Assembly (NCBI GenBank): GCA_036362985.1
Contig: JAYGXS010000010.1
Location: forward strand, 3,400,472-3,464,471
From: Ligula intestinalis
Lineage: Eukaryota > Platyhelminthes > Cestoda > Diphyllobothriidea > Diphyllobothriidae
DNA length: 64,000 nucleotides
Reading direction: 5' to 3'
Part shown: piece after piece, positions 44,195 to 56,200 of the stretch
Numbering within the stretch: position 1 is the first letter of the stretch
Layout of the letters: the number at the start of each line of letters is the position of its first letter
Made by a program: the position numbers and the translations under genes
The notes under the pieces: model-generated
What the model saw: only the letters and a program-made list of their open reading frames with translations
Database searches by the model: none
Told to the model about the DNA's origin: nothing

Positions 44195-44660
44195 CCTACT
44201 TGGTGCTGCACCGTTTTTCCAACTTGCCCCTCTTCTTCTCAGTTTGCTTAACGGAGGCGAACTGAACTACTTCATTGACATATGCTTGGCTTTCTGCGTA
44301 GCGCTTCCCGAGATCGGTTGCATTCTGACGTGGGTTCTGACGGTTGAAGAAGGAGGGGGGTTGAGGAAAGCGGGTTCCAGTAAAGACCTTTTTTTCTTCT
44401 GGCAAAAACTTGCCTTATTTATAGGACTCATGAGTGTTCACAAATAAATGTGGCGTGCTGGGGTGTGGATTGGCTGTGTTTTGCACGAAAATTCGCGGTG
44501 GAAAGCTCTTGAATGTTCGGCCGACCTTGGATGGATTTGCATAAGTAAGCGAAGGTTACGCGCCTTGCAAGGAAGACAACAGTGCGATTAGTTGGACAGC
44601 ACTGACATGAGTCTGAGCTTTCGGACTCGCACAAGAGGCCATCATCAGAGAACGACGGAG
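44195..44660 (-). mobile_element. Penelope-type terminal region with TATA box
   Basis: On the minus strand CTATAAATAAGG (44412-44423) lies downstream of a hammerhead-like motif at 44611-44655, the layout seen in other copies. The outer limits are not defined. Confidence 0.45.
44611..44655 (-). ncRNA. Hammerhead ribozyme motif
   Basis: Minus strand: TCT, core CTGATGA, stem II GGCCTC/GAGTCC around a short loop (partly mismatched), GAAA, then GCTC and AGA. Stem I has three pairs. Both core blocks are intact. Confidence 0.5.
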
Positions 44661-44849
44661 AACAGCAAGAATTGACCTGTTTTTGTAGTCCAGCTGCGAG
44701 GAAATGGGGAAGGGGTGGGGCAGGGTGGTAGCATTCGTGATTGGTTGAGTCCGCGCTGCGTTGTCCTTATTTTCTAACGTGTTATTTTTGTTGGCTTTTC
44801 TCTTTGCTGTCGATCACGCAATCCTGCGTTTCATTGTGAATTTACTTTT

Positions 44850-45150
44850 TGTTTCAGAGGTATTCGTAGCTTAATTTTGTCCCTCAACTAGACCAAATTT
44901 TACGTATATGGCCTCGGAAAAGTTAATGAACAGTGGCCTACTCTGTGCACTCGATCCATAATCAATACTCACAGCCTGCTTAAATTCCCCCTTTTCCAGT
45001 CCAATTTCCTCTACATTCCGATCTCGCAATACGAGCGGTGTGAAATGTTGAGTTTTAATCGTTAGACTTTTATGTATGTATGACATTGTACAGGCCCTCG
45101 ATGATGAATTACCGAAAACATGTGGGTTTGCCAAATTGACTTTTCAAGTT
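44850..45150. repeat. Direct repeat R9, copy 2
   Basis: Counterpart of 43820-44100. Confidence 0.65.
44858..44874 (+). CDS. BLOC1S2: Candidate last exon of BLOC1S2
   Basis: A strong acceptor (TTACTTTTTGTTTCAG) is followed by AG GTA TTC GTA GCT TAA. Joined in phase to 43504 it completes TKLE, as in human BLOC1S2 (KKLE), then adds VFVA and a stop. It lies at the edge of repeat R9 copy 2; the copy 1 equivalent has lost the acceptor AG. The weak point is the very short tail. Confidence 0.3.
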
Positions 45151-45185
45151 AAACATGGGGGAATGCTGAAATAGATCCGACAAAT

Positions 45186-45301
45186 GAAGGGAAGACAGAA
45201 TGGCCATTTCTGGCTTGTTACCCATCATCAGCCAGTCATACCTTAACTCAGGGGTTGTAACCCCCCGAGAGCTCAACGCCCTATCACGGTACCATGGGCT
45301 C
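45186..45301 (-). repeat. tRNA-derived SINE
   Basis: AATGGCCATTTCTGGCTTGT then ATCAGCCAGTCATACC is the family body; the tRNA-like head is decayed (CACGGTACCATGGGCTCC). Confidence 0.7.
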
Positions 45302-45554
45302 CTTGCTTTGTCGTTTGAGATCGGCAGTATGATGAATATATGTTCTTCGCCGGTCTAGTAGAGGAACAATTCAATTGCGTTTTGCCCAGAAGATCACAAC
45401 GTGAACCCACCAGACCGTCACATAGTGACTATGATGACTATCTGGTAAGGGCACATACTTGTCCCGGAAGTGCCTTGAGGCTCGTACTTGAGCGATATCA
45501 GGCTTGTCGCTTAGCGACCTCAGAATATGATGGAGTGGATCCGACAAAGACAAG

Positions 45555-45695
45555 GGAGACCGGAATGGCCATTTCTGGCTTGTTAACCGTCATCAGCCAG
45601 TCATACCCAATCTCAGGGGTCGGAACCCCCGAGATTCGAACCCGGGACCTTTGATCATTGGGTTTACCACCCTACCTCGGCACCACGGGCTCGTT
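45555..45695 (-). repeat. tRNA-derived SINE, best copy
   Basis: The minus strand begins CGAGCCCGTGGTGCCGAGGT and carries GGTTCGAATCTCGG as a B-box, then a conserved body ending GGCCATTCCGGTC. It is the clearest member of the family seen also at 45186, 50610, 31140 and 62290. Confidence 0.8.
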
Positions 45696-45699
45696 GCTA

Positions 45700-46435
45700 T
45701 ATATATATGCCAAAGGTGGGCCAAGTATGTGACCCTATAGTTACTGCGATGTAACATCAATAAATAATAGCGTGGCAGTCTTTGTCGATCCGCTGCAGGG
45801 CTTTATGTATTATTCTTACCTTATCTGGAGCTTGTTGAGGGCTAGTTGCTGTCTCAACACCAGAAGGATCCATAAATAACAATGCTGGCAAGACTGATTG
45901 AATTCGAATAAATTTACAGCTCAAGAAGATTTACAGTGACTCACACGTGATCTCGCTGGACCCTAAATATAGCAGCATCACTAGTAAGGGTTTTTCTCTT
46001 AACTTAACCCACTGCAATGTAGTCTTTCGCGAACCAAAGTCGAACTTCAGTGTTCTATTTTAAACTAAAATGTTGCTTCTGGCCAGTTGTTTTGGCTACC
46101 ACTAGCGGATTAGCGATATAAACAATAGAGAAGCACAAAATTGGTATAGAACAAAGAAAGATAGCTGGATACAGCATTCCGGACGTAAATACTTAAAAAT
46201 GCGTATGCGAAAAGCACTACTAATAACTCTAATGTCATAAAGTTTTCCCATAATCAACCAGTGCTTCAGCAAACAAAATATACTACTTACATCGACTAAG
46301 ACTTCTGTGAGATTTTCGCCAGCATCAGGTCTTTTGTTACAGGTTTAATTTGGTGCCTGGCAAGATCGCAAAACAACCTGTACACATACTGCAGCTGTTT
46401 TATTGACCAGTAAGGCCCCCAAGACTTTAGTGAGC
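45700..46435. other. No gene recognised
   Basis: AT-rich sequence without domain-bearing frames or recognised repeats. Confidence 0.4.
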
Positions 46436-46439
46436 CGCA

Positions 46440-46850
46440 CGCACCCCCACATGAGGTCACGTGACTGCAAGACTCGACCTATTTTTTTGACAGTCACGAG
46501 CTCCGTGCCAGCACCTGGCCTGCGCTGTCAGCCAGCATGTGCGAACACGTGACAATTCCTGTCGAACTATCATTGTCTGGTGCGACCCACAGATCAGTCT
46601 GACCAATCATCCTCAAGGTTGAATAACACAAAGACCGCTCTTTGTGGCCGCTGGGCTGACTGCCGTGAGGCTAGGACTTCGGCAACTGTCCCGCTTGGGT
46701 GCAGGCCTATGCTAGTCTGGCATTCGATTTCGTCCCATCTATTCACCATTCCTTCTGTACATAATAAAATATTCTTACCACTCTGGCCTTCCGTCGTTTT
46801 TTCTTCTCCCTAAGAAATTGGGCCTCGAGATCGTGCTGACAACAGTTTAC
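46440..46850 (+). other. Possible solo LTR
   Basis: GC-richer block with CACGTGAC twice, a CCAAT box (TGACCAATCATCC), and ACATAATAAAATATTC as a polyadenylation signal followed by a T-rich stretch and GTGCTGACAACA. This resembles an LTR layout, but no target duplication or second LTR was found. Confidence 0.25.
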
Positions 46851-47269
46851 CTTATTAACCTTAACTCCTCGACAAGACCTTCAAAAAGGTTGTGTCATCA
46901 ACCTGAAATACAGAATGAAGATTTATTAGCAGGGAGTTGTGTATAATTATTCGCTAATGACGAAGTGTAAGCATATCGTCGAAAGCGTCGGTCGCTCTTG
47001 AAAGACAATAGCTTCCGTGGGTTGATTGTGAAAGAAAAGAGGCGTTGACGTCTAGGAAGTGTATCCAGTGCAATTTTATTTTCTGTAGGACGGTCAGGTA
47101 TTCCGTTTGCAACACACTACTGAATGCAGAATTTTTTAAGGAACATGAAATGTACGATGATTCAACATCGGTGAGGTTGTATTCTATTCAACGTTAGTGT
47201 GATTGCATTTTGCCATGAACATTCTGCCAGAGAAGACTTCTGGATATAATAAAGTGATGTGTAGTGGAT

Positions 47270-50200
47270 TCAAACAATGATCGGGCAGAGTTTTCTCAAG
47301 CCAAGACATTTTTCTTTATCTATGAAGATACTGTTTATCTTTCGATGAAGATCGCACTCCATGAGGCGCTTGAAACTGAAAAGCTTCTGCAGGTTCTTCT
47401 CGCCGGTATGCAATGCCGATTGCAGATTGGCTACAGTTTCGCCAATTTCGGGTAGTTCCTGTACCAACCTAAAACCAAAACAACACTGAAAATTACTGGC
47501 TTTTTTACACACACATCAATATAACAAGGTAGATGCTGTCTTCAGAGGCTCTTCTATCCTTTGACTGTTTATGTCGTATATACCTTAACAGAAACGCATA
47601 ACAGTAACTTAATATGCGAGAAAATTTGAGGCTTAGATAAAATATTCCTAACATCATCCCCGGATGAGAAAGGAGAGGTGACGATTTCTGAGACCAAAGT
47701 ATATTCAGGCTGACGTTTCAAAATCTCTCTCGCTTTCATCGTCAGAGCAAGGTGTCTGTATTCCTGTGTGCGTCAGATAAATGTGAACGACCATTTGCCC
47801 GTGCGTCAGTCGATTGCACCGATTAATTTTCGTGGCTGTTTGAATTGCTCGCGTCTTCGTGAGCTGTGTCAAGTCATTTTTGTGACTCGTGAGCGTTTCC
47901 ATCCTCTTTGCTCGCGACTGCCGGCTTTCGGCCCTGCTTATCTATCTCTGCCCGAGCTGCTGCTCCGTTCTAAGCCGATTTTCGCCTTTTGTGGAGCGCT
48001 TGGTAGGCGGGATGAAAGTCCATGGCTCTGTTTAGTGTGCCAGTCGAGGGCCAACTTTCTAGTAGCAGTCTGACCATCTTGTCGTTGGCCCGGCCTATTA
48101 CCCTTGCTTTTTCAAAGGCAGATTTGTGTTTCTTCTGCTTTACGTGGCCACAGAACAAATACAGCTTATCCTCGCGGTTACTTGCGAGCTGATGCTGTGG
48201 TCTACAGCATACCATGCCAAGACTGCACTGCAAGGTATGTCGGTGAAACGGGCAGCCGCCTTGGCACAAGGTTGCATGAGCATCAGCTCGCAATTAACCA
48301 CGAGGATAAGCTGTATTTGGAAAGCAAGGGTAATAGGCCGAGCCAACGATAAGATGGCTAGATTACTGCTAGAAAGTTGGTCCTCCACTGGCACACTAAA
48401 CAGAGCCATGGACCTTCATCCCGCCTATCAAGCACTCCGCAAAAGGCTAACACCTGCTCAGAACGGAGCAAGAGGTCTGGCGGAGAGAGATAAGCAGGGC
48501 CGAAAGCCGGCAGCTGCGAGCAAAGAGGGTGGAAACGCTCACGAGACACAAAAAAGACTTGACACAGCTCATGAAGACGCGAGCAATTCAAACAGCCACG
48601 AAAATGAATCGGTGCAATCGATTGACGCATGGGCGAAGGGTCGTTCACATCTATCTGACCACACAGGAATACAGATACCTTGCTCTGACGATGGAAGCGA
48701 GCGAGCGAGCTTTTGAAACGTCAGCCAGAATCTACTTTGGTCTCAGAAATCGTCTCCTCTTCTTTCTCATCCGGGGATGATGTAAAGAGTAACAGTAACT
48801 GTATGAATGAGACTCCAATCCCTCAAATCATTACGTCAGGTAAGGATAGGACTCAATACCTCGCAGTGTGATAGCTGCTCGAATATTCACTTCTCCCTGA
48901 CAAAACATTAAGTCGTCTACAAATGATTTAGTGCCACCACGCTCATACCACAATTGGATATCGTGTCGACCCCCACAACACAATGGCCCGGTGCATGTGG
49001 TTTTGGTCACATCAACCCCAATAAGAATCCTTGGTGAAGAATCGAATTCTTTTCCTCTGACTTGTGGAGTTCAACAAGTGTGTCCTCTTTCCCTGATTCT
49101 CTTCAACTTCTTGATCGACTGAGGATGTATCAATCAATTCTACCGGACAGTGGATGTTAAATCATCCCTGAATTCAAAGTACCTGACCTGGAATATGCCG
49201 ATGACATTGTCGTACTTGGTAAAACCCCTCAGACACTACAGCCAACCCTAGACCGAATGACCAGCTTCGCTGCAATTCTTGATCTGACGATAAATGTAAG
49301 CAAAACGAAACTCCTCACTACGTATCTCGGCAAAGCATTACCACTGTTTATCAGCGGTTAACCCATTGAAACAGTTAGCTGCTTCCGCTATTTGGCCTCG
49401 AATATGCTAGCCAACGGACAGGCCAAAGACGATATCAAGCACCGAATCACGCAGGCTTGAAATGCATTTAAGCTGCTAGCCAGACTACTCTGGTCTCGCT
49501 CAGAGAACAGCTTACGTAATAAGCTGCTGATATACAAAATATCAATCAGACCGGTGTTCGCATATGCCTGCGAAACATGGCCAGTGAGAAAGGCAGACAT
49601 CCTATCACTCAAAGTCTCTGACCGTTGGTGTCTTTGACGACTCTTACGAGTTTTCGGGCAGGATCGCATTTCCAATGTCGAGCTATACCGCAGATTTTTC
49701 AAACCCACAAGTCTAGCATCATACATCCAGCATCGCCGATTGTAATGGTTTGGTCATGTCCTGCGCAAGCCATCGACGGACCTCTGCAGATTGGGCATGA
49801 ACTCCTTTCGTAGTGTAAACTGGAGATACCGGCAAGGCGATCAACCGAAGGCATGACTCAGCACCGTCAAGTCGGACGTTGAACGGATGGGCCTCGTAAC
49901 CGTTTACGGCTTGCGAAATTAGAACAAACAATGGGTTAACATCTGCGAGGATTTCGCTTCCGATCGCCGCCAATGGGCCGCCGCTAACCGTGAAGCCGAT
50001 TCATCCAACAGCAGGAGCTAATCGGATCAAGTACAAGTGCAAGAATACTCGTCGCTCAGGCAAAGCAAGCCAATTTCGCGAACACAACTGGCATGCAGAC
50101 ATCGTTGGCAGCTGGCTTGTTGCACAGCCTTCATTAAGTTCATCTTCTTGCAGTAAAGCTGTTCCTATCAACTTTGCATTACCTTACTTGTAATTTTGGG

Positions 50201-53200
50201 ATACTTCTTCTTTCGAACCCTCAACTTGTGACAGCCCAACCTTCCCTATTTTCATTCAATTCTACCAATACAAGGTCGAATGTCCCTTGTTTTCGTGAAA
50301 TTCCGCCGAGATAGTTACCGTCAATGGGCATCAGTTGCCTGAGAAAGAAGAGTATATGTTGCCGGAGTTGATACTATTCAGCTCATTAAAACAACTATAT
50401 GTGGCTTTACTTGAATTTTGCTTGGTCACTTTTGACACAAGTTCATATTTAACACTCATCAACGAAGAATTAACTATTTAACCACAATTCCGTAAGACAA
50501 AGGGGAATAGATATACAGACAGCCCTAAGAGACAGTCTTGCACATAAGTATTGCTAGGTAGGCGCTGCACATAAATAGACCAGTTTGACCATGATAAGAT
50601 GGATTCGACAAAACAAAGGGAGACCGGAATGGCCATTTCTGTCTTATTAGCCGTCATCAGCCAGTCATACCCAATCTCAAGGCTTGGAAGCCCCGAGTTT
50701 GACTATGCTATTCAAAGCACTTCCAAATAATAGGAAATGGTCCTTGAAAAATCCTGATTCGTTGCGAAATTTAGCTTTCCGAATTATAAATAAGAAGGTA
50801 TCCAAATGTTGCGTTTAATTTTATTGAAAACGGTAGAAATTTGTTGTTGTTGGCCCACCCAGTGGCCAAAGGCCTATCTTGCCATGTGTCGTACCGGTTT
50901 TCGTGCGTAAAGGGAAATGAGAAGACACAACAGGCGCCGTACCGGTGCGTGACAACAAAACTGCTGCGGAAAGGATAAAAAGACCAAGAAGGAAGCCTAT
51001 AGGCCAAGTAAACTACTATACCAACTCCTACTGGTTAACATAATCAAACAAATGTTTAGTTTACGTAAATTCGACCTACTGAAAACTTACAAGTAGCTTT
51101 TGTTTGTTAGTAATACCTACCTCAGGCAACCCGCCAATAAGCAACTACCTAGAAACTATTGACCTGCACAAATGCCGAACAATTATTTTAGATCTCTGGG
51201 AATGACTAGTAAGCAGTCTTCACGATCCTTGGGTAAATTTAAATGACAAACAAAAGGATGAGGGTATTTTAGAAATATATCGCAAAATGTAATTACATGG
51301 ATCGTTCTCCCTCACTTTCCTTGGACATCTTCGCTTAGCTTAACCACCAGGGTCTGTGAAGAGCAAACTACGTCTCTAATTTTTCAGAATATTTGATTAA
51401 GTGTCTAAGAATGGAGAAAAAGAATGCAGCGGCTTTAGGTAGTTCACTGCCTTAAACGCTAGATTTGGCGAAATTTATAATGATTCATCAACACCTTGTT
51501 ATATTTATCGCTGACTGCGAACCAGTTAATGCATTTTAACAAAAAAAGTTCTTTGCTATGTCCTCAACTCATTCCCAACTTGCATTTTTAGCACATTTTA
51601 GTGCGCTTTACATATGTTGGGAAATAAACAGACAAATCATTGCAAATTAAATCGGACGTGATATTACGAAAACGGATGAAAGTGGAAAAATACATTCACT
51701 AATTGTTTACTTACTCTGTTTCTGCCTATTTGTTTTTGATGCTGTGCCCCTAACTTACCTTGTATAAGCAGAATCCTGGCAGTTCTCATAACGTTTACGA
51801 TTCAATCGCAGACTGAGCCGGGTCTCTGCAATCCGTCTCGGTTCCTCTTTATCCGTAATGCTCCTTCTCAACATTACAATGTTGCTTTCCACTTCCGCAA
51901 TTTCAGCCATTACCTATAGACAGAATGGAGTGTTAAATTGACCAATATTATGACGTCTTCAATACGTCCGACATCTCATGCAAGCTTTCAAATTTTTCGA
52001 AAGACTGATAGTCACTCCTAAAACGGTATTAACTAAGGTCTTATTAATTATTATCGTGCAGCTTGATCTCGCATCACTTTAGTCACGTCAGGATGTTGGA
52101 TTTTTAAGGAGTTGCCTTCTGTCTTCTCACAAAATGTTTATTCTGTAAAAAAATGGCTACTTACGTAAGTATTAGCTTAACTCGTTTTACTTCACCTGCT
52201 TTTATAAACTGAAGTATATTTTATAGAAAAAATTCACAAAATTATTCATTCTTGTACTCTTTTGGTAGCAAATAACGCGTTTTCCAAATTTTATGCTTAA
52301 CGGAAGGGTATATTTCAGCTTTACAAAAGCTGTTAGATTTTTTACGACTTTGAAGTGTTTATTCATAATACACCGCATCTGGCAATTGTTTTATGCTGCC
52401 TTTTATGTATATAGCGTGGTCCACATCTATCACAAAATTTTATGAGAACTAAGTGACTTCTGGCTCAGACCATAAAGATGTGCACAGCATGCATTTTGAA
52501 AACATTTAATTCAGCTGTAAGATTCTCTAGGTCTCAAACACTTCGGCAAATCAAAAATCTTTAAAAACGAAATATATCATTTGTTGAAGTATAAAATTTG
52601 AAGAAGACGTAATTTTATTACCAAAAGAGTGCAAAAAACTATACTTTTGTTAGTAATTTCCATTAAGCTATTTGCATTTATAAAGGCAGTCAAAACTAAT
52701 GTGTTAAATGCATAGTACCTTAGAAGTCATTTTTTTACCAAATATAATTATCTAAACTATTCCGAGAGGAGCTCTTTAAAAGGTCAGCATTTCGTCGTGA
52801 CTGAAACGATTTGAGATGAAGCTGCACGATAGTCGGCATTACTACCCAACTTAATAGCAGTTTGCGAGTGATTGTCAATCTTTTGCAAGTTTTGGAATTT
52901 TGCATGAAATACCGGCCACGCCATATATTTGAGGTGGGTTCTACATTAGATTCCCTATCTCAGTAAATGTCACCCGGGATTCTGAAATGTGTTCTCGATT
53001 CAAACATATTAATCACATGTGGTTGTAACAAGCTCAACATGTTTTTGGTCACGTGAGGATGACGGCTTCTTAACGAGGATCTCTCAGACCATTAATCAAA
53101 TTTACATACTGTTAAATGTGGCTACTTAAGTAGCATGCATATTCATCATTGATTTGGACTGCCTTTATCAATTCAAATATATTTTAATAAAAAAATTGAC

Positions 53201-56200
53201 GAAAAAATATTCCTTGTACTGGTTTGATAGCGAATTGCGCCTTCTTTAAATTGTATGCTTAAAGAAGGGGTATCTGTTGGTTTTAAAAAAGTTCCTAAAT
53301 TTCCGAATGCTTTTTAAAACTACTGATGGGTATACTTGAATTCAAGGTTTGCAAACTGTGCGCTATGTTCATCCTGTTTAAGGAAAGAACGTGTTCACAT
53401 TCAGTTTAAGGAAGATGTCACACAGTTCTCATAAAATGTTGCAAAAGATTTGGAGCATGCTTTATACATTACAGGCAGCATAAGTAAATTGACCATGTGA
53501 TGTATAATGAATGAACACATCGCAATCGTAAAAATGCTGATGATTAAAAGATTTTGAATATTGAAAGACATCCCTTCTGTAAGTGCAACATTTAAAGAAG
53601 GCGAAATTTGCTACCAAATGAAGATAATGAATATTTTTTTGTATTTTTCCATAAAATATATTCCGGATGGCATTTCATGAGGTAGGTAATCTACTGTATA
53701 TGCGTGCATATATAAATATTCGCACACACCTGCTCAAGACTCGCCCCGATCTCGCATTTAGCCGTCGTCACCTCCCGGATGCGTGCCGATAGGGCAGCAC
53801 TGGCTTCCGACCAGCGCCTGGCTAATGCGTCCACAACCGTCCTGCTGTACCATACGGCTTCCTCGCGTAGCTTAGTGCTGGCCTGTCGAGCTTTCTTGGC
53901 CTTTTCGCAGTTCGCCTTCGTGAACTCCTGCCAGGTTAACGGGACTGTGCAGCTGAGGGTCGCGGGAAGGGGGACAAGATATTGGGAGTTAGGCAGAGGC
54001 ACATTTAGCTTCCAATGCCTGTGAGAATAGATGAATACTATTAAGAACAAAGGTAAGGAACAAAGTTTGGAAACTGTGCACTTCACTGCATCGAAAAACA
54101 AAACCGCCATTGCAAATACAAGTGAACCTGCGAGTCTCAGGAAGTAAGGCAGAAGAGGACGACTCGATCGCGAGTATAATGTAATTTTATTTCTTTTTGT
54201 TATATAGGAGACCTAGTGTGATGTGTTAAGCGCATTTCCAGTCTACTCTTAAATGAATTAACGCAGGTGGAGAGGATAAACTCTACGAGAAGGGCCTTTC
54301 ACGCTGCAACTTCTCTGTTACCGAAGAAGAACTTTCGTTAATCGATCCTTGTTTTGCCGGGGCGTTGTTGAATAGTCGGAATAGCAATAAAACATGACTA
54401 CTCGCTCATCGTGAGTAGTATGGGTTCATGAATAATTTTTACTTGGTTCTACAAAGTAATTTGAACGGCTTTGTCTTGTCGCAAGGTCAGTCTCTTTCTT
54501 GCAAACCTCCCGTCAGCTGAAAATTCACAGTAATACGAAATGTTAAGTCACCGAAAAGGTTTGATTTTGGATGAAACGATGGTGCAATCTTGTGGATTTT
54601 TGCTTCAATATCTCTAATTTTGGGGCAAATGCTCCCAAAATTGACTCAAACATCAGAGATTAAATTTAAATAACTGCGGTTCAAGTGTTTTATTAGACTA
54701 GCGCTACTGATTTGCATCTGACTAGGTGTTTCTACTCAACCACTAGGCAGGTTGGATTGCATATTTTCTGCGGTGAATTTAGCACTCAAAAACTAAAAAT
54801 TATAGTAAATGTGGAGTTTCTATTTTGCGTTATAATTCATAATACAAATTATATGCGGCAAAACTCCTGGAAATATGTATAGCTCAGTGGCAGGGTGGAA
54901 ATTTAAAATGCGATTGTTCAAACCATGTGCCCATGAGTTCGGTCGCATGGTAGCTGCCCAGCTGACGGGAGAACTGGCTGACGTCGACTGCTTCCACGTC
55001 GATTTTCTGTGCAGCACGCTTGTCCGCCATATCCATCTCCAGAGCATGTTTCGCCTCCCGTAGTGACCTACAAATTTATTGCATTGCTGTTTTACTACAG
55101 TATCTGATGAAATATGAAAATCAAAATTTGAGTGGGTAATTTAGCACGCATTTGAGGTTGTAAAGAGGAGGAAGATTCGATCTCTAGAATTATAGTCTTA
55201 TTCTGACCTTTCGGCTCCACATGAGGAGCCATCGTCAGAGTAAAAGAGAAAACACCAAGCGTTGGCTACGCATAAATGGGGTTGGTAGGGCGGGTGGCAA
55301 TTATTGATTGGTCCCTGTCCACGCCACGCCCATTCTCACGCTATCTTATCGTCTGTCTTCTACGCGCGCCCCTGGAGTAATGGCGTGTGACCTTGACGTG
55401 GCAGCCTGCATGCTTGTAGAGGAATAGGATGAACAGGCTTCCTCTGGATTTAAAACTTGAGTGTGTCTATTACGCCTGAATTTCGCTTTTGCGAAATTTT
55501 CTCTTTTTCTTAAAACACTGCTATTTCTAAGCAACGTAATTTTCCTTGTAAAATCGCACTACGCCCTATTACGAAGAACGACAAGACATTAGGGGCTGCA
55601 GCTGAGGTTGTGTTTGAGAAATAGTATGTTATTTGTTGAAAACCCTTGGATTTCATGAGTTAGACGCCCTCCTGTAAGAAGTTAAAACCCTTTCACCCTA
55701 AGATGCAGTCCCACCTAGTATCGTCTTATACTGTTGACTCTGGTTCAATCCACAAATAACTGCAATTCAATTGTCGCAGACTTTCTAATTACAGTTTCTG
55801 CTAACAGTTTCTGTGGTTAAAGGATAAGTTCACGTACTTTCGGAATGGGTGTCTGGATGGCCAACTAATTGAAGCTTCTTTTGAACTGCGGTGGCTACTT
55901 TTATACCTATTATAGTAGAATTTTAATTAGCTTTCGATTGGCTATAGTTAAAAATGAAAGCAATTGATACTCTTGTCCGTCTTGTATACTTGTTAACAGT
56001 TTAAGACTTAGCGATCAATTCAAACAATCAACCGTTCATTTATCACAAGCGACTAGATGTAATGATGTGTCAAAGGCGCAATACTCAATTGCACATTAAT
56101 TGGACTTCTGGGCTGGAGTTATCTCAATATTTCTTAACGACAGCTTTACGTAAATGTCGAGATAGTGTTAAGACAACTGCAGATACGGCTTGAGGCCAAT

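Larger units (their letters stand above)
47657..48783. mobile_element. 1.1-kb Penelope-like inverted duplication
   Basis: Two arms of about 550 bp meet near 48220. The ends are CATCCCCGGATGAGAAAGGA and its inverse. The right arm (+) encodes SIPCQDCTARYVGETGSRLG then LHEHQLAINHEDKLYLESK, a clear GIY-YIG core, and ARVIGRANDKMARLLLESW; the left arm encodes the same blocks on -. GCCATGG(A/C)CTTCATCCCGCC-like sequence is mirrored. It lies in the last tektin intron. Confidence 0.85.

Noticed and set aside
45560..45695. True tRNA gene in the SINE
   Set aside because: Has a B-box, but the acceptor and anticodon stems do not close; it has a conserved non-tRNA body shared with four other copies.
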